A DNA stretch of 64,000 nucleotides from JAICXG01 sp036825615 (GTDB taxonomy: Bacteria > Verrucomicrobiota > Verrucomicrobiia > Chthoniobacterales > UBA10450), in NCBI GenBank assembly GCA_036825615.1, contig DAISXY010000004.1:1-64000 (forward strand), written 5' to 3'. The stretch's first letter is position 1; every line of letters begins with the position of its first letter. The notes beneath the pieces are model-generated. The model was not told the origin of the DNA and did no database searches. It saw only the letters and a program-made list of their open reading frames with translations. The position numbers were made by a program, and so were the translations under genes. Positions 7,159-14,921 of this stretch are shown in pieces.

Positions 7159-9390
7159 ATGATTCGCCATGCCCGGGCTCTTCTCTTTTTCCTCCTATTC
7201 TTCGCCCTAACTTCGCACGCCCTCCTCGCCGGCAGCATCTCTCTCGCCTGGGACCCCAATTCGGAAAACGACATCAAGGGCTACAAAATCCTCTACGGCA
7301 CCTCGAGCGGTAATTACACGGTCACGCTTGACGTGGGGAATGTCACCACCACCACGGTCGATGGATTGACCGACGGGACCATCTACTACTTCGTCGCCAA
7401 AGCCTACAACACCTCCAACCTGGAAAGTCTGCCCTCAGCGGAAGTGTCAGGAACTCCCAGTGCGGGAACCCCAACACCCACTCCAAGTCCGACCCCGACT
7501 CCAACTCCAACTCCAACTCCAACTCCAACACCGACTCCCACTCCCACTCCCACTCCAACACCGACTCCAACCCCAACTCCAACACCGACTCCGACTCCCA
7601 CTCCAACACCGACTCCCACTCCAACACCGACTCCGACTCCCACTCCAACTGCGACCCCGACACCAACCCCAACTCCGACCCCGACACCAACACCAACTCC
7701 GACACCAACACCAACTCCAACACCAACACCAACTCCAACACCAACTCCAACTCCGACTCCAACCCCAACTCCGACACCGACGCCCACTCCAACACCGACT
7801 CCAACTCCAACTCCAACACCGACTCCAACTCCGACTCCGACTCCAACACCGACTCAAACACCGACCCCGACGCCCACTCCAACACCGACTCCAACTCCAA
7901 CTCCGACCCCAACTCCGACACCGACTCCAACTCCAACGCCAACACCGACTCCAACTCCGACACCAACTCCAAGACCAACTCCGACTCCGACACCGACACC
8001 GACGCCCACTCCGACTCCGACTCCAACGCCAACCCCAACCCCAACGCCAAAACCGACGCCAACAGTGACTCCGACTCCGACGCCATCGGATATCACAATC
8101 ACCAAGACCGCCGATGCCTCCAGCGTCCTTGCCGGATCGCCGATCGGCTTCACTGTTACGCTACGTAACAACAGTCATAAAACAGCCACGGCCATGACCG
8201 TCAGCGACAGCTTGCCCGGCGGCCCAGGAATAGACTGGTCGATTGATTCCAGCGCGTCCGATTCAAATTGGTCGATCACTGGAGCGCCGCCCAATCAGAG
8301 CTTGGTCTACAAGCCGAACGCCTTACCAGGTGATGAGACCAGAACCGTCCATGTCGTGAGCAACACCGACAGCAGCAGCTGCGGCACTTACGACAACACG
8401 GCCAGTTTTACGTGCAGCTCTGGCTCAGGTTCCGACTCGGCATCGGAGACGGTCGACTGCCCAACTCCCACTCCGACCGCAACGCCGACACCTGAACCAA
8501 GCCCAACGCCAAGCCCAACACCGAGCCCGACACCGACGCCGAGCCCGACCGCGACTCCGACGCCCACACCCACTCCGATGCCGCCGGGCGGAGGCGGCAA
8601 TCACGATGATCCGCAGCAAAAACTGCTCAACGTTTCAACGCGGGTTCGCGTTTACAAAGACAACAGTGTCATGATTGGTGGTTTCATCATTAGCGGCCAA
8701 AGCCAGAAGCAGATCGTCCTGCGCGCCATCGGCCCTTCGCTTATCCCCTTGGGAGTGGAGGGAGCCCTGAAGGATCCAATCCTCGACGTTTACGACTCCA
8801 GCGGAACGGTCATTGCCGAGAACGACGATTGGACCTCACTTCCGCCGGATAGTATCCCGAGCGGGTTTGCCCCGACCGATCCGAAAGAATCGCTCATCGT
8901 CGAGACGCTACCGGCCGGCGGTTATACTGCGGTCCTGCGCGGAACCGACGGTTCCTCGGGTGTGGCGCTGGTTGAACTTTATGACCTCGATCCCAATCAA
9001 TCGACGATTGTCAATCTCTCGACTCGCGGCCAGGTCGGAACCGGCGATGATGTGCTCATCGGCGGCTTCATCATTTCGGGTGAAAATCCGACCCGGGTGA
9101 TGCTGCGCGCAATCGGTCCGGAGCTGCTCCCGTACGGAATCACGAACGCCCTGCTCGATCCCGTGCTCGAGCTGCATGGGCCCGACGGCTCCATTATCTA
9201 CCAGAACGACAACTGGCGCAGTGACCAGGAGCAACAGATCCTCGACACCACACTCGCCCCGCTCGACGACCGGGAGTCCGCGATCGTAGCGACGCTCCCG
9301 CCGGCCAAATACACCGCCATCGTTCGTGGCGCGAACGGAAGCAGCGGCGTCGCATTGGTCGAGCTCTACAATCTCGAACCGGCCCCGTAG
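7159..9390 (+). CDS. Secreted fibronectin III / PT-repeat / DUF11 protein
   Basis: This 743-residue exported protein has a signal peptide at residues 1-25 (ARALLFFLLFFALTSHALLAG). A fibronectin type III-like domain (about 25-95; SISLAWDPNSENDIKGYKI) follows. Next comes a very long Pro-Thr dipeptide tract (about 104-304), a DUF11-like beta domain (about 310-430; ITKTADASSVLAGSPIGFTV), a second PT-rich linker (about 433-475), and two tandem C-terminal repeats (about 487-612 and 617-740). Each C-terminal repeat contains IGGFIISG and LRAIGP. These end repeats are typical of large secreted proteins in Verrucomicrobia, from memory. The PT tract is encoded by an imperfect CCNACN hexanucleotide array (7470-8070) that could vary in length by slippage. 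A role at the cell surface or in an extracellular matrix is inferred; no catalytic motif is visible. Confidence 0.85.
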   Translation: MIRHARALLFFLLFFALTSHALLAGSISLAWDPNSENDIKGYKILYGTSSGNYTVTLDVGNVTTTTVDGLTDGTIYYFVAKAYNTSNLESLPSAEVSGTPSAGTPTPTPSPTPTPTPTPTPTPTPTPTPTPTPTPTPTPTPTPTPTPTPTPTPTPTPTPTPTPTATPTPTPTPTPTPTPTPTPTPTPTPTPTPTPTPTPTPTPTPTPTPTPTPTPTPTPTPTPTPTPTPTPTQTPTPTPTPTPTPTPTPTPTPTPTPTPTPTPTPTPTPTPRPTPTPTPTPTPTPTPTPTPTPTPTPKPTPTVTPTPTPSDITITKTADASSVLAGSPIGFTVTLRNNSHKTATAMTVSDSLPGGPGIDWSIDSSASDSNWSITGAPPNQSLVYKPNALPGDETRTVHVVSNTDSSSCGTYDNTASFTCSSGSGSDSASETVDCPTPTPTATPTPEPSPTPSPTPSPTPTPSPTATPTPTPTPMPPGGGGNHDDPQQKLLNVSTRVRVYKDNSVMIGGFIISGQSQKQIVLRAIGPSLIPLGVEGALKDPILDVYDSSGTVIAENDDWTSLPPDSIPSGFAPTDPKESLIVETLPAGGYTAVLRGTDGSSGVALVELYDLDPNQSTIVNLSTRGQVGTGDDVLIGGFIISGENPTRVMLRAIGPELLPYGITNALLDPVLELHGPDGSIIYQNDNWRSDQEQQILDTTLAPLDDRESAIVATLPPAKYTAIVRGANGSSGVALVELYNLEPAP
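7470..8070 (+). repeat. CCNACN hexanucleotide tandem array encoding poly-(Pro-Thr)
   Basis: About 100 tandem units of CCA/CCG/CCC/CCT plus ACT/ACA/ACC/ACG run without interruption except for a few A, Q, R and K codons. Third positions vary, so the array is maintained at protein level, but long identical stretches (CCAACTCCAACT, CCAACACCGACT) allow slippage. A shorter related stretch lies at 8458-8580. Confidence 0.9.
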
Positions 9391-9481
9391 TTACCCCGCC
9401 AAATCCGCTTCGACAGAGTCAAACGCGGGCAGCCTCTTTTAGCGGACGGCGCGATTTGGTAGTGCCATTCGCAAAGTCCCG

Positions 9482-10705
9482 ATGCTTTTCCGCAGCTCAG
9501 CGCCCAAATCTATTCTGCTCGGGTTGATTGTCGCGGCGGTGCAGATTGCCGTCGTAGTTAGTTTCTGCGCCGGCGAAAGCCCGCTCAGCGGACGCTATTT
9601 CGCTCTCGTCCAGCACGACAGTTACTGGTTCGCGAACATCATCAATCGCGGCTACGGCACGACGGTTCCGCCGGTCGATCACAAGGAGATGGAAATCTCG
9701 AACGTCGCCTTTTTCCCGGCTTATCCGCTTCTCGCCCGCGGAGTAAAAGCTGTGACCGGGCTAGACGCGTATCAGTCGCTCCTGGTGGTGGCGGCAGCGG
9801 CGACCTGGGGTTTCTGGAGCTACTTCTTTCTCTTCTGCGCGCGCTGGAAGCTGGGCCTCGAGCTGCAACTCTTCGGCGCGCTCGCGATCGCGGTCCATCC
9901 GGCGGCGTTTTATCTCGTCGCCGGCTATTCCGAATCGCTGTTTCTCATGATGGTGACCGGATTCATCTACTGGAGTACGAAGGCCGGCGGCGGCGCCACA
10001 GCCATGGCAATCGCGCACGGTCTGGTCATGTGCGCCACGCGAATCGTCGGGCTACCATGCGCCTTCTTTCCCCTCCTCTATGTTCTGATTCGAGCCCAGC
10101 CTAACGACAATTGGCGAGGACTCATTGCCCGCTCGCGTCGCCCGGCGCTGATCACCGCATGCGCAATCCTCGGCGGCGTCGCCTTTTTCGCTTACTGCCA
10201 GATCCGCTGGGGCCGCTGGGATCTGTACATGCTCACCCAGGAAGCCGGCTGGGGGATCGAGCCCGATTATCTCGCGGTGTTCGATCCCGCGAATTATCGT
10301 TTTGCGCTCCCGCCGGTCGGTGACACGACGCTCGTGAGCCAGTTTACGAGTGCACTCGCCGGTCTTCTTTTTCTGCTCGTAGCTGCGCTCGAACTTCTCT
10401 TCGGGCTGGTGCGCGGCCGCACCGGCTGGCGCGAACGGCTCGGGTTCTATTTCGCGGCCGCTGTCATTTATTACTTCTCGCTCGCCGGGGTCGCCTCGGT
10501 CGAAATGGAAAGCATGCTGCGCTACGACCTCTGTGTGCATGCGCTGATTGTTCTTGGATTGCTCCATTTTCTCCACCAGTTGCGATTCTCATCAGTGCCG
10601 GCCCGGGCCGTCGCGATGGCGGTTGCTTCGCTCGCCTGCGCGGCCGGGCTCGCTCTGCAAGGATTTTATGTCTGGAACTTTTCGCAGGGAAACTGGGTCG
10701 CCTGA
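9482..10705 (+). CDS. GT-C membrane mannosyltransferase, PIG-V/Gpi18-like
   Basis: This is a 407-residue integral membrane protein with about ten hydrophobic helices. The N-terminal periplasmic loop carries RYFALVQHDSYWFANIINRGY followed by NVAFFPAYPLLAR. It resembles the acidic loop of PIG-V-related polyprenol-phosphate mannose-dependent transferases found in bacteria. The predicted role is transfer of a sugar from a lipid carrier to an envelope glycan or protein, with substrate unknown. It overlaps the following oxidoreductase gene by 38 bases, suggesting cotranscription and a shared pathway. Confidence 0.75.
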   Translation: MLFRSSAPKSILLGLIVAAVQIAVVVSFCAGESPLSGRYFALVQHDSYWFANIINRGYGTTVPPVDHKEMEISNVAFFPAYPLLARGVKAVTGLDAYQSLLVVAAAATWGFWSYFFLFCARWKLGLELQLFGALAIAVHPAAFYLVAGYSESLFLMMVTGFIYWSTKAGGGATAMAIAHGLVMCATRIVGLPCAFFPLLYVLIRAQPNDNWRGLIARSRRPALITACAILGGVAFFAYCQIRWGRWDLYMLTQEAGWGIEPDYLAVFDPANYRFALPPVGDTTLVSQFTSALAGLLFLLVAALELLFGLVRGRTGWRERLGFYFAAAVIYYFSLAGVASVEMESMLRYDLCVHALIVLGLLHFLHQLRFSSVPARAVAMAVASLACAAGLALQGFYVWNFSQGNWVA

Positions 10706-12215
10706 AGAGGCAATCACGACCACGGTCGCGATCATCGGCGCCGGCCCGGCCGGACTGACGGCCGGTTATCTGCTGGCCAAGAATGGCGTCGCGGCCGTCG
10801 TACTGGAGGCCGATCCGACGTATGTCGGCGGGATTTCGCGCACGGCCCGTTACAAGGGGTTTCGCTTCGACATCGGCGGTCATCGTTTCTTCTCGAAATC
10901 CCGCGCGGTGGAAGATTTCTGGAACGAAATTTTGCCCCAGGACATGCTCGAGCGGCCCCGTTCCTCGCGCATCTATTACCGGAAAAAATTCTTCGCCTAC
11001 CCGCTCAAACCGTTCGAAGCCTTGCTCAAGCTCGGCCCGGTTTGCTCCTTCCTTTGCCTCCTCTCCTGGGCGCGCGCGCGACTCTTTCCGGTGCGCGACC
11101 CGGCCAATTTCGCCGAATGGGTGAGCAACCAATTCGGCCGCCGGCTCTTCCAGATTTTTTTCAAGAGCTACACCGAGAAAGTCTGGGGCATGAGCTGCGA
11201 GGAAATCTCCGCCGACTGGGCGAAACAGCGGATCAAAGGTCTCTCGTTAGGCAGCGCTCTCCGCCACGCCTTGCTCCCGGCGCGGGCGCGCTCCCCGGTT
11301 ATCCGGACACTGATTCACTCCTTCCGTTATCCGCGGAAAGGGCCGGGGATGATGTGGGAAGCGACCGCCGCGCGAATGCAATCGTTAGGCGGCGACATCC
11401 GGATGGGCTGCAAAGTGTGCCGCTGCCACTACGACGCCACGACGGAGAGCTGGATCGTGCAATTTCGCGATCCGAGCGGCGAGGTGCAGCAAATTCGGGC
11501 GCAGCATGTGATTTCCTCCGCGCCTTTGCGGGAACTGGTACGCGGGCTGACTCCGTCGGTCTCGCCGCGCGTCATCGAAGCGGCCGAGCAATTGAAGTAT
11601 CGCGATTTTCTCACCGTCATGCTGATCGTGCGCGCCCGGGACGCCTTTCCCGACAATTGGATCTACATCCATGATCCTTCCGTGAAGGTCGGCCGGATTC
11701 AGAACTTCCGCTCCTGGTCTCCGGAGATGGTGCCCGAGGCGGACAAAGCCTGCTACGGCCTGGAGTATTTCTGCTTCGAGCACGACGGCCTCTGGGAAAC
11801 TTCCGATGCAGACCTAATCGCACTTGGCCAACGCGAACTGGAGCAGATCGGTCTCGCCCGCGCCGCTCAGGTGATCGACGGCTGCGTCGTTAGGCAAAAG
11901 AAAGCCTATCCGGTTTACGACGAAGATTACGCCCGCAACGTAGCTGCGATTCGGGCGGAGTTGGAGCAGCGTTACCCGAACCTCCACCTCGTCGGGCGCA
12001 ATGGGATGCACAAATACAACAACCAGGATCACGCCATGATGACCGCGATGCTCTGTGTCGAAAACATTCTCGCGGGAGAAAAACTCTACGACCTTTGGCA
12101 GGTCAACGGCGACGCCGAGTATCACGAGACCGTTGCCCCGACGGCAGAGCAGAGCGGTGCGGCAATCCGCCTCGTTCCGATGCGCGCCTCGCCGGTCGCG
12201 CCGGTTACTGGCTAG
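10668..12215 (+). CDS. FAD/NAD(P)-dependent amine-oxidase-like protein (UDP-galactopyranose mutase-related)
   Basis: This 515-residue flavoprotein has the dinucleotide-binding motif IIGAGPAGLTAGYLL near residue 20, then GGISRTARYKGFRFDIGGHRFFSKS, the double-glycine region typical of protoporphyrinogen-oxidase/UDP-galactopyranose mutase-like enzymes. The C-terminal flavin-contacting segment is NLHLVGRNGMHKYNNQDHAMMTAM. Proteins of this kind often neighbour glycan-assembly genes, and here it overlaps the mannosyltransferase-like gene. A sugar-modifying redox step in envelope glycan synthesis is inferred. ATG at 10668 is chosen because earlier in-frame codons lie deep in the upstream gene. Confidence 0.8.
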   Translation: MSGTFRRETGSPEEAITTTVAIIGAGPAGLTAGYLLAKNGVAAVVLEADPTYVGGISRTARYKGFRFDIGGHRFFSKSRAVEDFWNEILPQDMLERPRSSRIYYRKKFFAYPLKPFEALLKLGPVCSFLCLLSWARARLFPVRDPANFAEWVSNQFGRRLFQIFFKSYTEKVWGMSCEEISADWAKQRIKGLSLGSALRHALLPARARSPVIRTLIHSFRYPRKGPGMMWEATAARMQSLGGDIRMGCKVCRCHYDATTESWIVQFRDPSGEVQQIRAQHVISSAPLRELVRGLTPSVSPRVIEAAEQLKYRDFLTVMLIVRARDAFPDNWIYIHDPSVKVGRIQNFRSWSPEMVPEADKACYGLEYFCFEHDGLWETSDADLIALGQRELEQIGLARAAQVIDGCVVRQKKAYPVYDEDYARNVAAIRAELEQRYPNLHLVGRNGMHKYNNQDHAMMTAMLCVENILAGEKLYDLWQVNGDAEYHETVAPTAEQSGAAIRLVPMRASPVAPVTG

Positions 12216-12240
12216 GCGCAAATCAGCGCCGCCAGAAACA

Positions 12241-12576
12241 TCAGGCGGCCGGGCGGCGGAGACGAACGCGCAATTGCGCGAGCCGCACGCGCACTGCCTG
12301 GCAGCGCTTCAGTTCCCGGATTACCTCTGGCGCGATCGTCTCCGCGACAGGAGCGGCCGGTTTCAGGCATGCTTCGGTAAACTCGTTCGCGGCAGCGGCG
12401 CGGCGGAGGTTCAGCTCGGTCGTGTTCTCTTCCGCGCCGCGCAGGATGAGGTTGCGCGCGGCGAGAAAAGCCTGGAGTTCCTCGGCTGAATAAGCGGGGC
12501 CATGCGAGCTTGGAAATTCAGTCGTTAGGCGGTTGGATTTTTTGTTTGATCGACGGATCGGGAGAGTTGCTTCCAT
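12241..12576 (-). CDS. Small hypothetical protein
   Basis: This possible 111-residue protein is rich in Ala, Arg and Glu, with a helical middle (SAEELQAFLAARNLILRG) and an Arg-rich end. No family is recognised, and no clear ribosome binding site precedes the ATG. It fills the gap between two plus-strand genes, and no better ORF competes there. One TCGTTAGGC copy falls inside it, read as LTTE on its own strand. It could be spurious. Confidence 0.4.
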   Translation of the reverse strand: MEATLPIRRSNKKSNRLTTEFPSSHGPAYSAEELQAFLAARNLILRGAEENTTELNLRRAAAANEFTEACLKPAAPVAETIAPEVIRELKRCQAVRVRLAQLRVRLRRPAA

Positions 12577-12798
12577 GCCTGTTTTTCAAAGCAGGTCCTG
12601 TGCTCGACTTCAGCGAGAGTGAAACCACCTGTCCGAGAAGGTCGGAAGGCGATCTCAAAACCGAAACCCCGGAATCCCGGAGGCGAAACAACAGACGATT
12701 TCGCAGCGGATGGGCCCAAAAACCTAAGCGACTGCGTTCTAGCTAATTAACGCGTTTCACACTTCCCTGGCACAGCCGTTGCATACGAGCGCACCCGA

Positions 12799-13515
12799 AT
12801 GCGACTCGCCGTTCTGGTTTTTTTCTGCCTCCTTCCGGCCGCGAGCGCGGAAGAGCTGGTCGGGCGCTGGGAAGGTTTCCTGCAACTTCCCGCTCGCACC
12901 TACGATCTCATTCTCGATCTCGACCATGCGAACGGCAAAGACTGGGTTGGCTCGGTGATTATTCCCGGTCTCGGGATCAAGGGTGCGGCGCTTGACCAGA
13001 TCACGGTTGCCGGATCGCAGGTCTCTTTCGCTCTCGCTCATGCGCTGTCTTCGCCGCGCGTCGAATCGCCAAAGTTCGAGGCGCGACTCAACCGCGGCGG
13101 CGAGCTCAACGGACAATTTCTCCAGGCCGGTCACACCGCGCCGTTCACCTTGCGAAAAACCGGATCGCCGCAGGTCGAGCTTGCGCCGAAGAGCAGCGCG
13201 ATCGGCAACGAATGGGCTGGCGAATGGCAAGGCGATTACGAGATGAATGGCTATCCGCGCCATGTCACCCTCACTCTAAGCGCGCATGGAAATGAGCCCG
13301 CGACCGCGCACCTGGTCGTGGTCGGTAAACGGACAACGGACGCGCCGGTCGATCTCGTGACTGTGGAAGATAATTTTCTCACGGTTCAGTCGCGCGAGAT
13401 CGGAATCACGTTTGAAGGCCGCCTCGACAAAGGCGCCGGCCAAATTCGCGGCAGCTGGACCCTTGGCCCGTTCGAGCTCCCGCTGCTCCTCAAGCGAACC
13501 GCCACCTCGCAATGA
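12799..13515 (+). CDS. Secreted protein with two tandem lipocalin-like beta domains
   Basis: This 238-residue protein has a short signal peptide (LAVLVFFCLLPAASA). The mature part looks like two copies of one beta-rich module. The first, about 20-120, begins LVGRWEGFLQLP and ends PFTLRKT. The second, about 133-235, begins WAGEWQGDYEMNG and ends PLLLKRT. Each has an inner motif of the form DQITV/DLVTV, then F-ARLNRGGELNGQF or FEGRLDKGAGQIRGSW. The family is not recognised. The stop overlaps the start of the PQQ-propeller gene by four bases, so they are probably made together. Confidence 0.7.
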   Translation: MRLAVLVFFCLLPAASAEELVGRWEGFLQLPARTYDLILDLDHANGKDWVGSVIIPGLGIKGAALDQITVAGSQVSFALAHALSSPRVESPKFEARLNRGGELNGQFLQAGHTAPFTLRKTGSPQVELAPKSSAIGNEWAGEWQGDYEMNGYPRHVTLTLSAHGNEPATAHLVVVGKRTTDAPVDLVTVEDNFLTVQSREIGITFEGRLDKGAGQIRGSWTLGPFELPLLLKRTATSQ

Positions 13516-14813
13516 AGATTTCGTTTCCACTCGCGCTCGCTATTTGCCTAACGAGTCTAAGTTGCCTGGCGCAATCGATGTTTCGCGGCGGTCCCGCGCA
13601 TGCCGGCGTCTATTCCGGTCCGGCGCCGCGGCAGTTTCATCGGGTGAAATGGAAATTCCCCACCGGCGACCGGATTGTTTCATCGCCGGTCGTGAGCGAT
13701 GGCGTGATCTATTTCGGCGGCGACGATGGGAACATCTACGCGGTGGAGGCAACGAGCGGGCGCCAACGATGGAAACGCGCCACCGGCGGCCCCGCTCCCT
13801 CAACTCCCGCAGTTCTTGATGGAACTCTCTACGCCGTCAGCTACGACGGAAAACTCTATGCGCTAAATGCACGCACGGGCGCGGTCCGCTGGAAATTTTC
13901 CACCGGAGGCGAGCGGCGTTTCGAGGCGAAAGGGCTTCACGGCCTCCAGCCGAGAAATCAGACGATCGCCGATCCATTTGATGTCTTTCTCTCCAGTCCC
14001 GTCGTCGCTGAGGGTGCGGTCTACTTCGGCAGCGGCGACGGGAACCTTTATGCGGTCGATACGACTTCAGGCGAGTTGCGTTGGAAATTTGCGACCGGCG
14101 ATGTTGTTCACACCTCGCCCGCCTATTCGGATGGCGTGCTCTTCTTCGGAAGCTGGGACAGTTATTTCTACGCCGTTGATGCGAAGAGCGGGAAGGAAAA
14201 GTGGCGCTTCCACGGCGGCGAGGATCCGCTGGTTCACAACCAGGTCGGGTTCCAATCTTCGCCCGCGGTCGTTGACGGCGTCGTCTACACCGGTTGTCGA
14301 GACGCACAGCTCTATGCCCTCGATGCCGCGACCGGAAAGCAGAAGTGGCATTTCGACAATGCCTTTAGCTGGGTCATCACCTCGCCCGCGGTTACGGATG
14401 GGAAAATTTATTTCGCGACCTCGGATTCGAGCCTGTATCACGTCGTCGAAGCCGCGACGGGCAAGCCGATCCTGAAACAACAGGATAAGTCCTTCATGTT
14501 TTCTTCCCCGGCCATTGCAGGCGATGTCGTGTTCATCGGCGTGCTCAACGGCACCTTGCAGGCGCGCGACCGGCAGAGCGGCGAATTGCTTTGGAGCTTC
14601 CAAACCGAGAAGTCGAAACAAAACAAAGAGTGGGTGCTGACGGCCGATCGGGCGCTGAACGAACCGCTCCTGTATCACTCCGCCTGGCGAGAAAACCCGA
14701 TCGTCGCGGCCGACCGGCAGTTTTCAATCGGCGCGATCTTCTCTTCGCCGCTCGTCCACGATGGCGTCGTTTATTTCGGCGCAACCGACGGCTACCTCTA
14801 TGCGCTCGAATAA
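13512..14813 (+). CDS. Secreted PQQ-like beta-propeller protein (BamB-type repeats)
   Basis: This 433-residue protein has a probable signal peptide (SFPLALAICLTSLSCLAQ). At least six repeats of the PQQ/quinoprotein blade pattern follow, for example GVIYFGGDDGNIYAVEATSGR, GAVYFGSGDGNLYAVD and GVVYFGATDGYLYALE, each with nearby W-F-T residues (RWKFSTGG). Such propellers act either as scaffolds in outer-membrane assembly (BamB) or as dehydrogenase cores. No CxxC haem site or complete PQQ-enzyme active site is evident, so scaffold or binding function is more likely. It is translationally coupled (ATGA) to the secreted protein upstream. Confidence 0.82.
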   Translation: MKISFPLALAICLTSLSCLAQSMFRGGPAHAGVYSGPAPRQFHRVKWKFPTGDRIVSSPVVSDGVIYFGGDDGNIYAVEATSGRQRWKRATGGPAPSTPAVLDGTLYAVSYDGKLYALNARTGAVRWKFSTGGERRFEAKGLHGLQPRNQTIADPFDVFLSSPVVAEGAVYFGSGDGNLYAVDTTSGELRWKFATGDVVHTSPAYSDGVLFFGSWDSYFYAVDAKSGKEKWRFHGGEDPLVHNQVGFQSSPAVVDGVVYTGCRDAQLYALDAATGKQKWHFDNAFSWVITSPAVTDGKIYFATSDSSLYHVVEAATGKPILKQQDKSFMFSSPAIAGDVVFIGVLNGTLQARDRQSGELLWSFQTEKSKQNKEWVLTADRALNEPLLYHSAWRENPIVAADRQFSIGAIFSSPLVHDGVVYFGATDGYLYALE

Positions 14814-14921
14814 ATACCTGAATCCAACCCGCTCCCCGGCCGCATCTCACTTTCAGACGACGGCGCTACGTTTGTGCTCACCAAGTTTTCGGGAATGCCA
14901 ATTTCAACCTGAGTAACTGCC

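Noticed and set aside
7343..8171. Long minus- and plus-strand ORFs over the PT array (Gly-Val, Leu-Gln or Ser-Glu repeats)
   Set aside because: They are alternative-frame readings of the CCNACN hexanucleotide array; only the plus-strand PT frame has signal peptide, flanking domains and a normal stop.
12510..12746. Plus-strand ORF of 78 residues in the 12.5-12.8 kb gap
   Set aside because: No ribosome site, no recognisable features and composition like non-coding DNA; the 222-base gap after 12577 shows nothing convincing.
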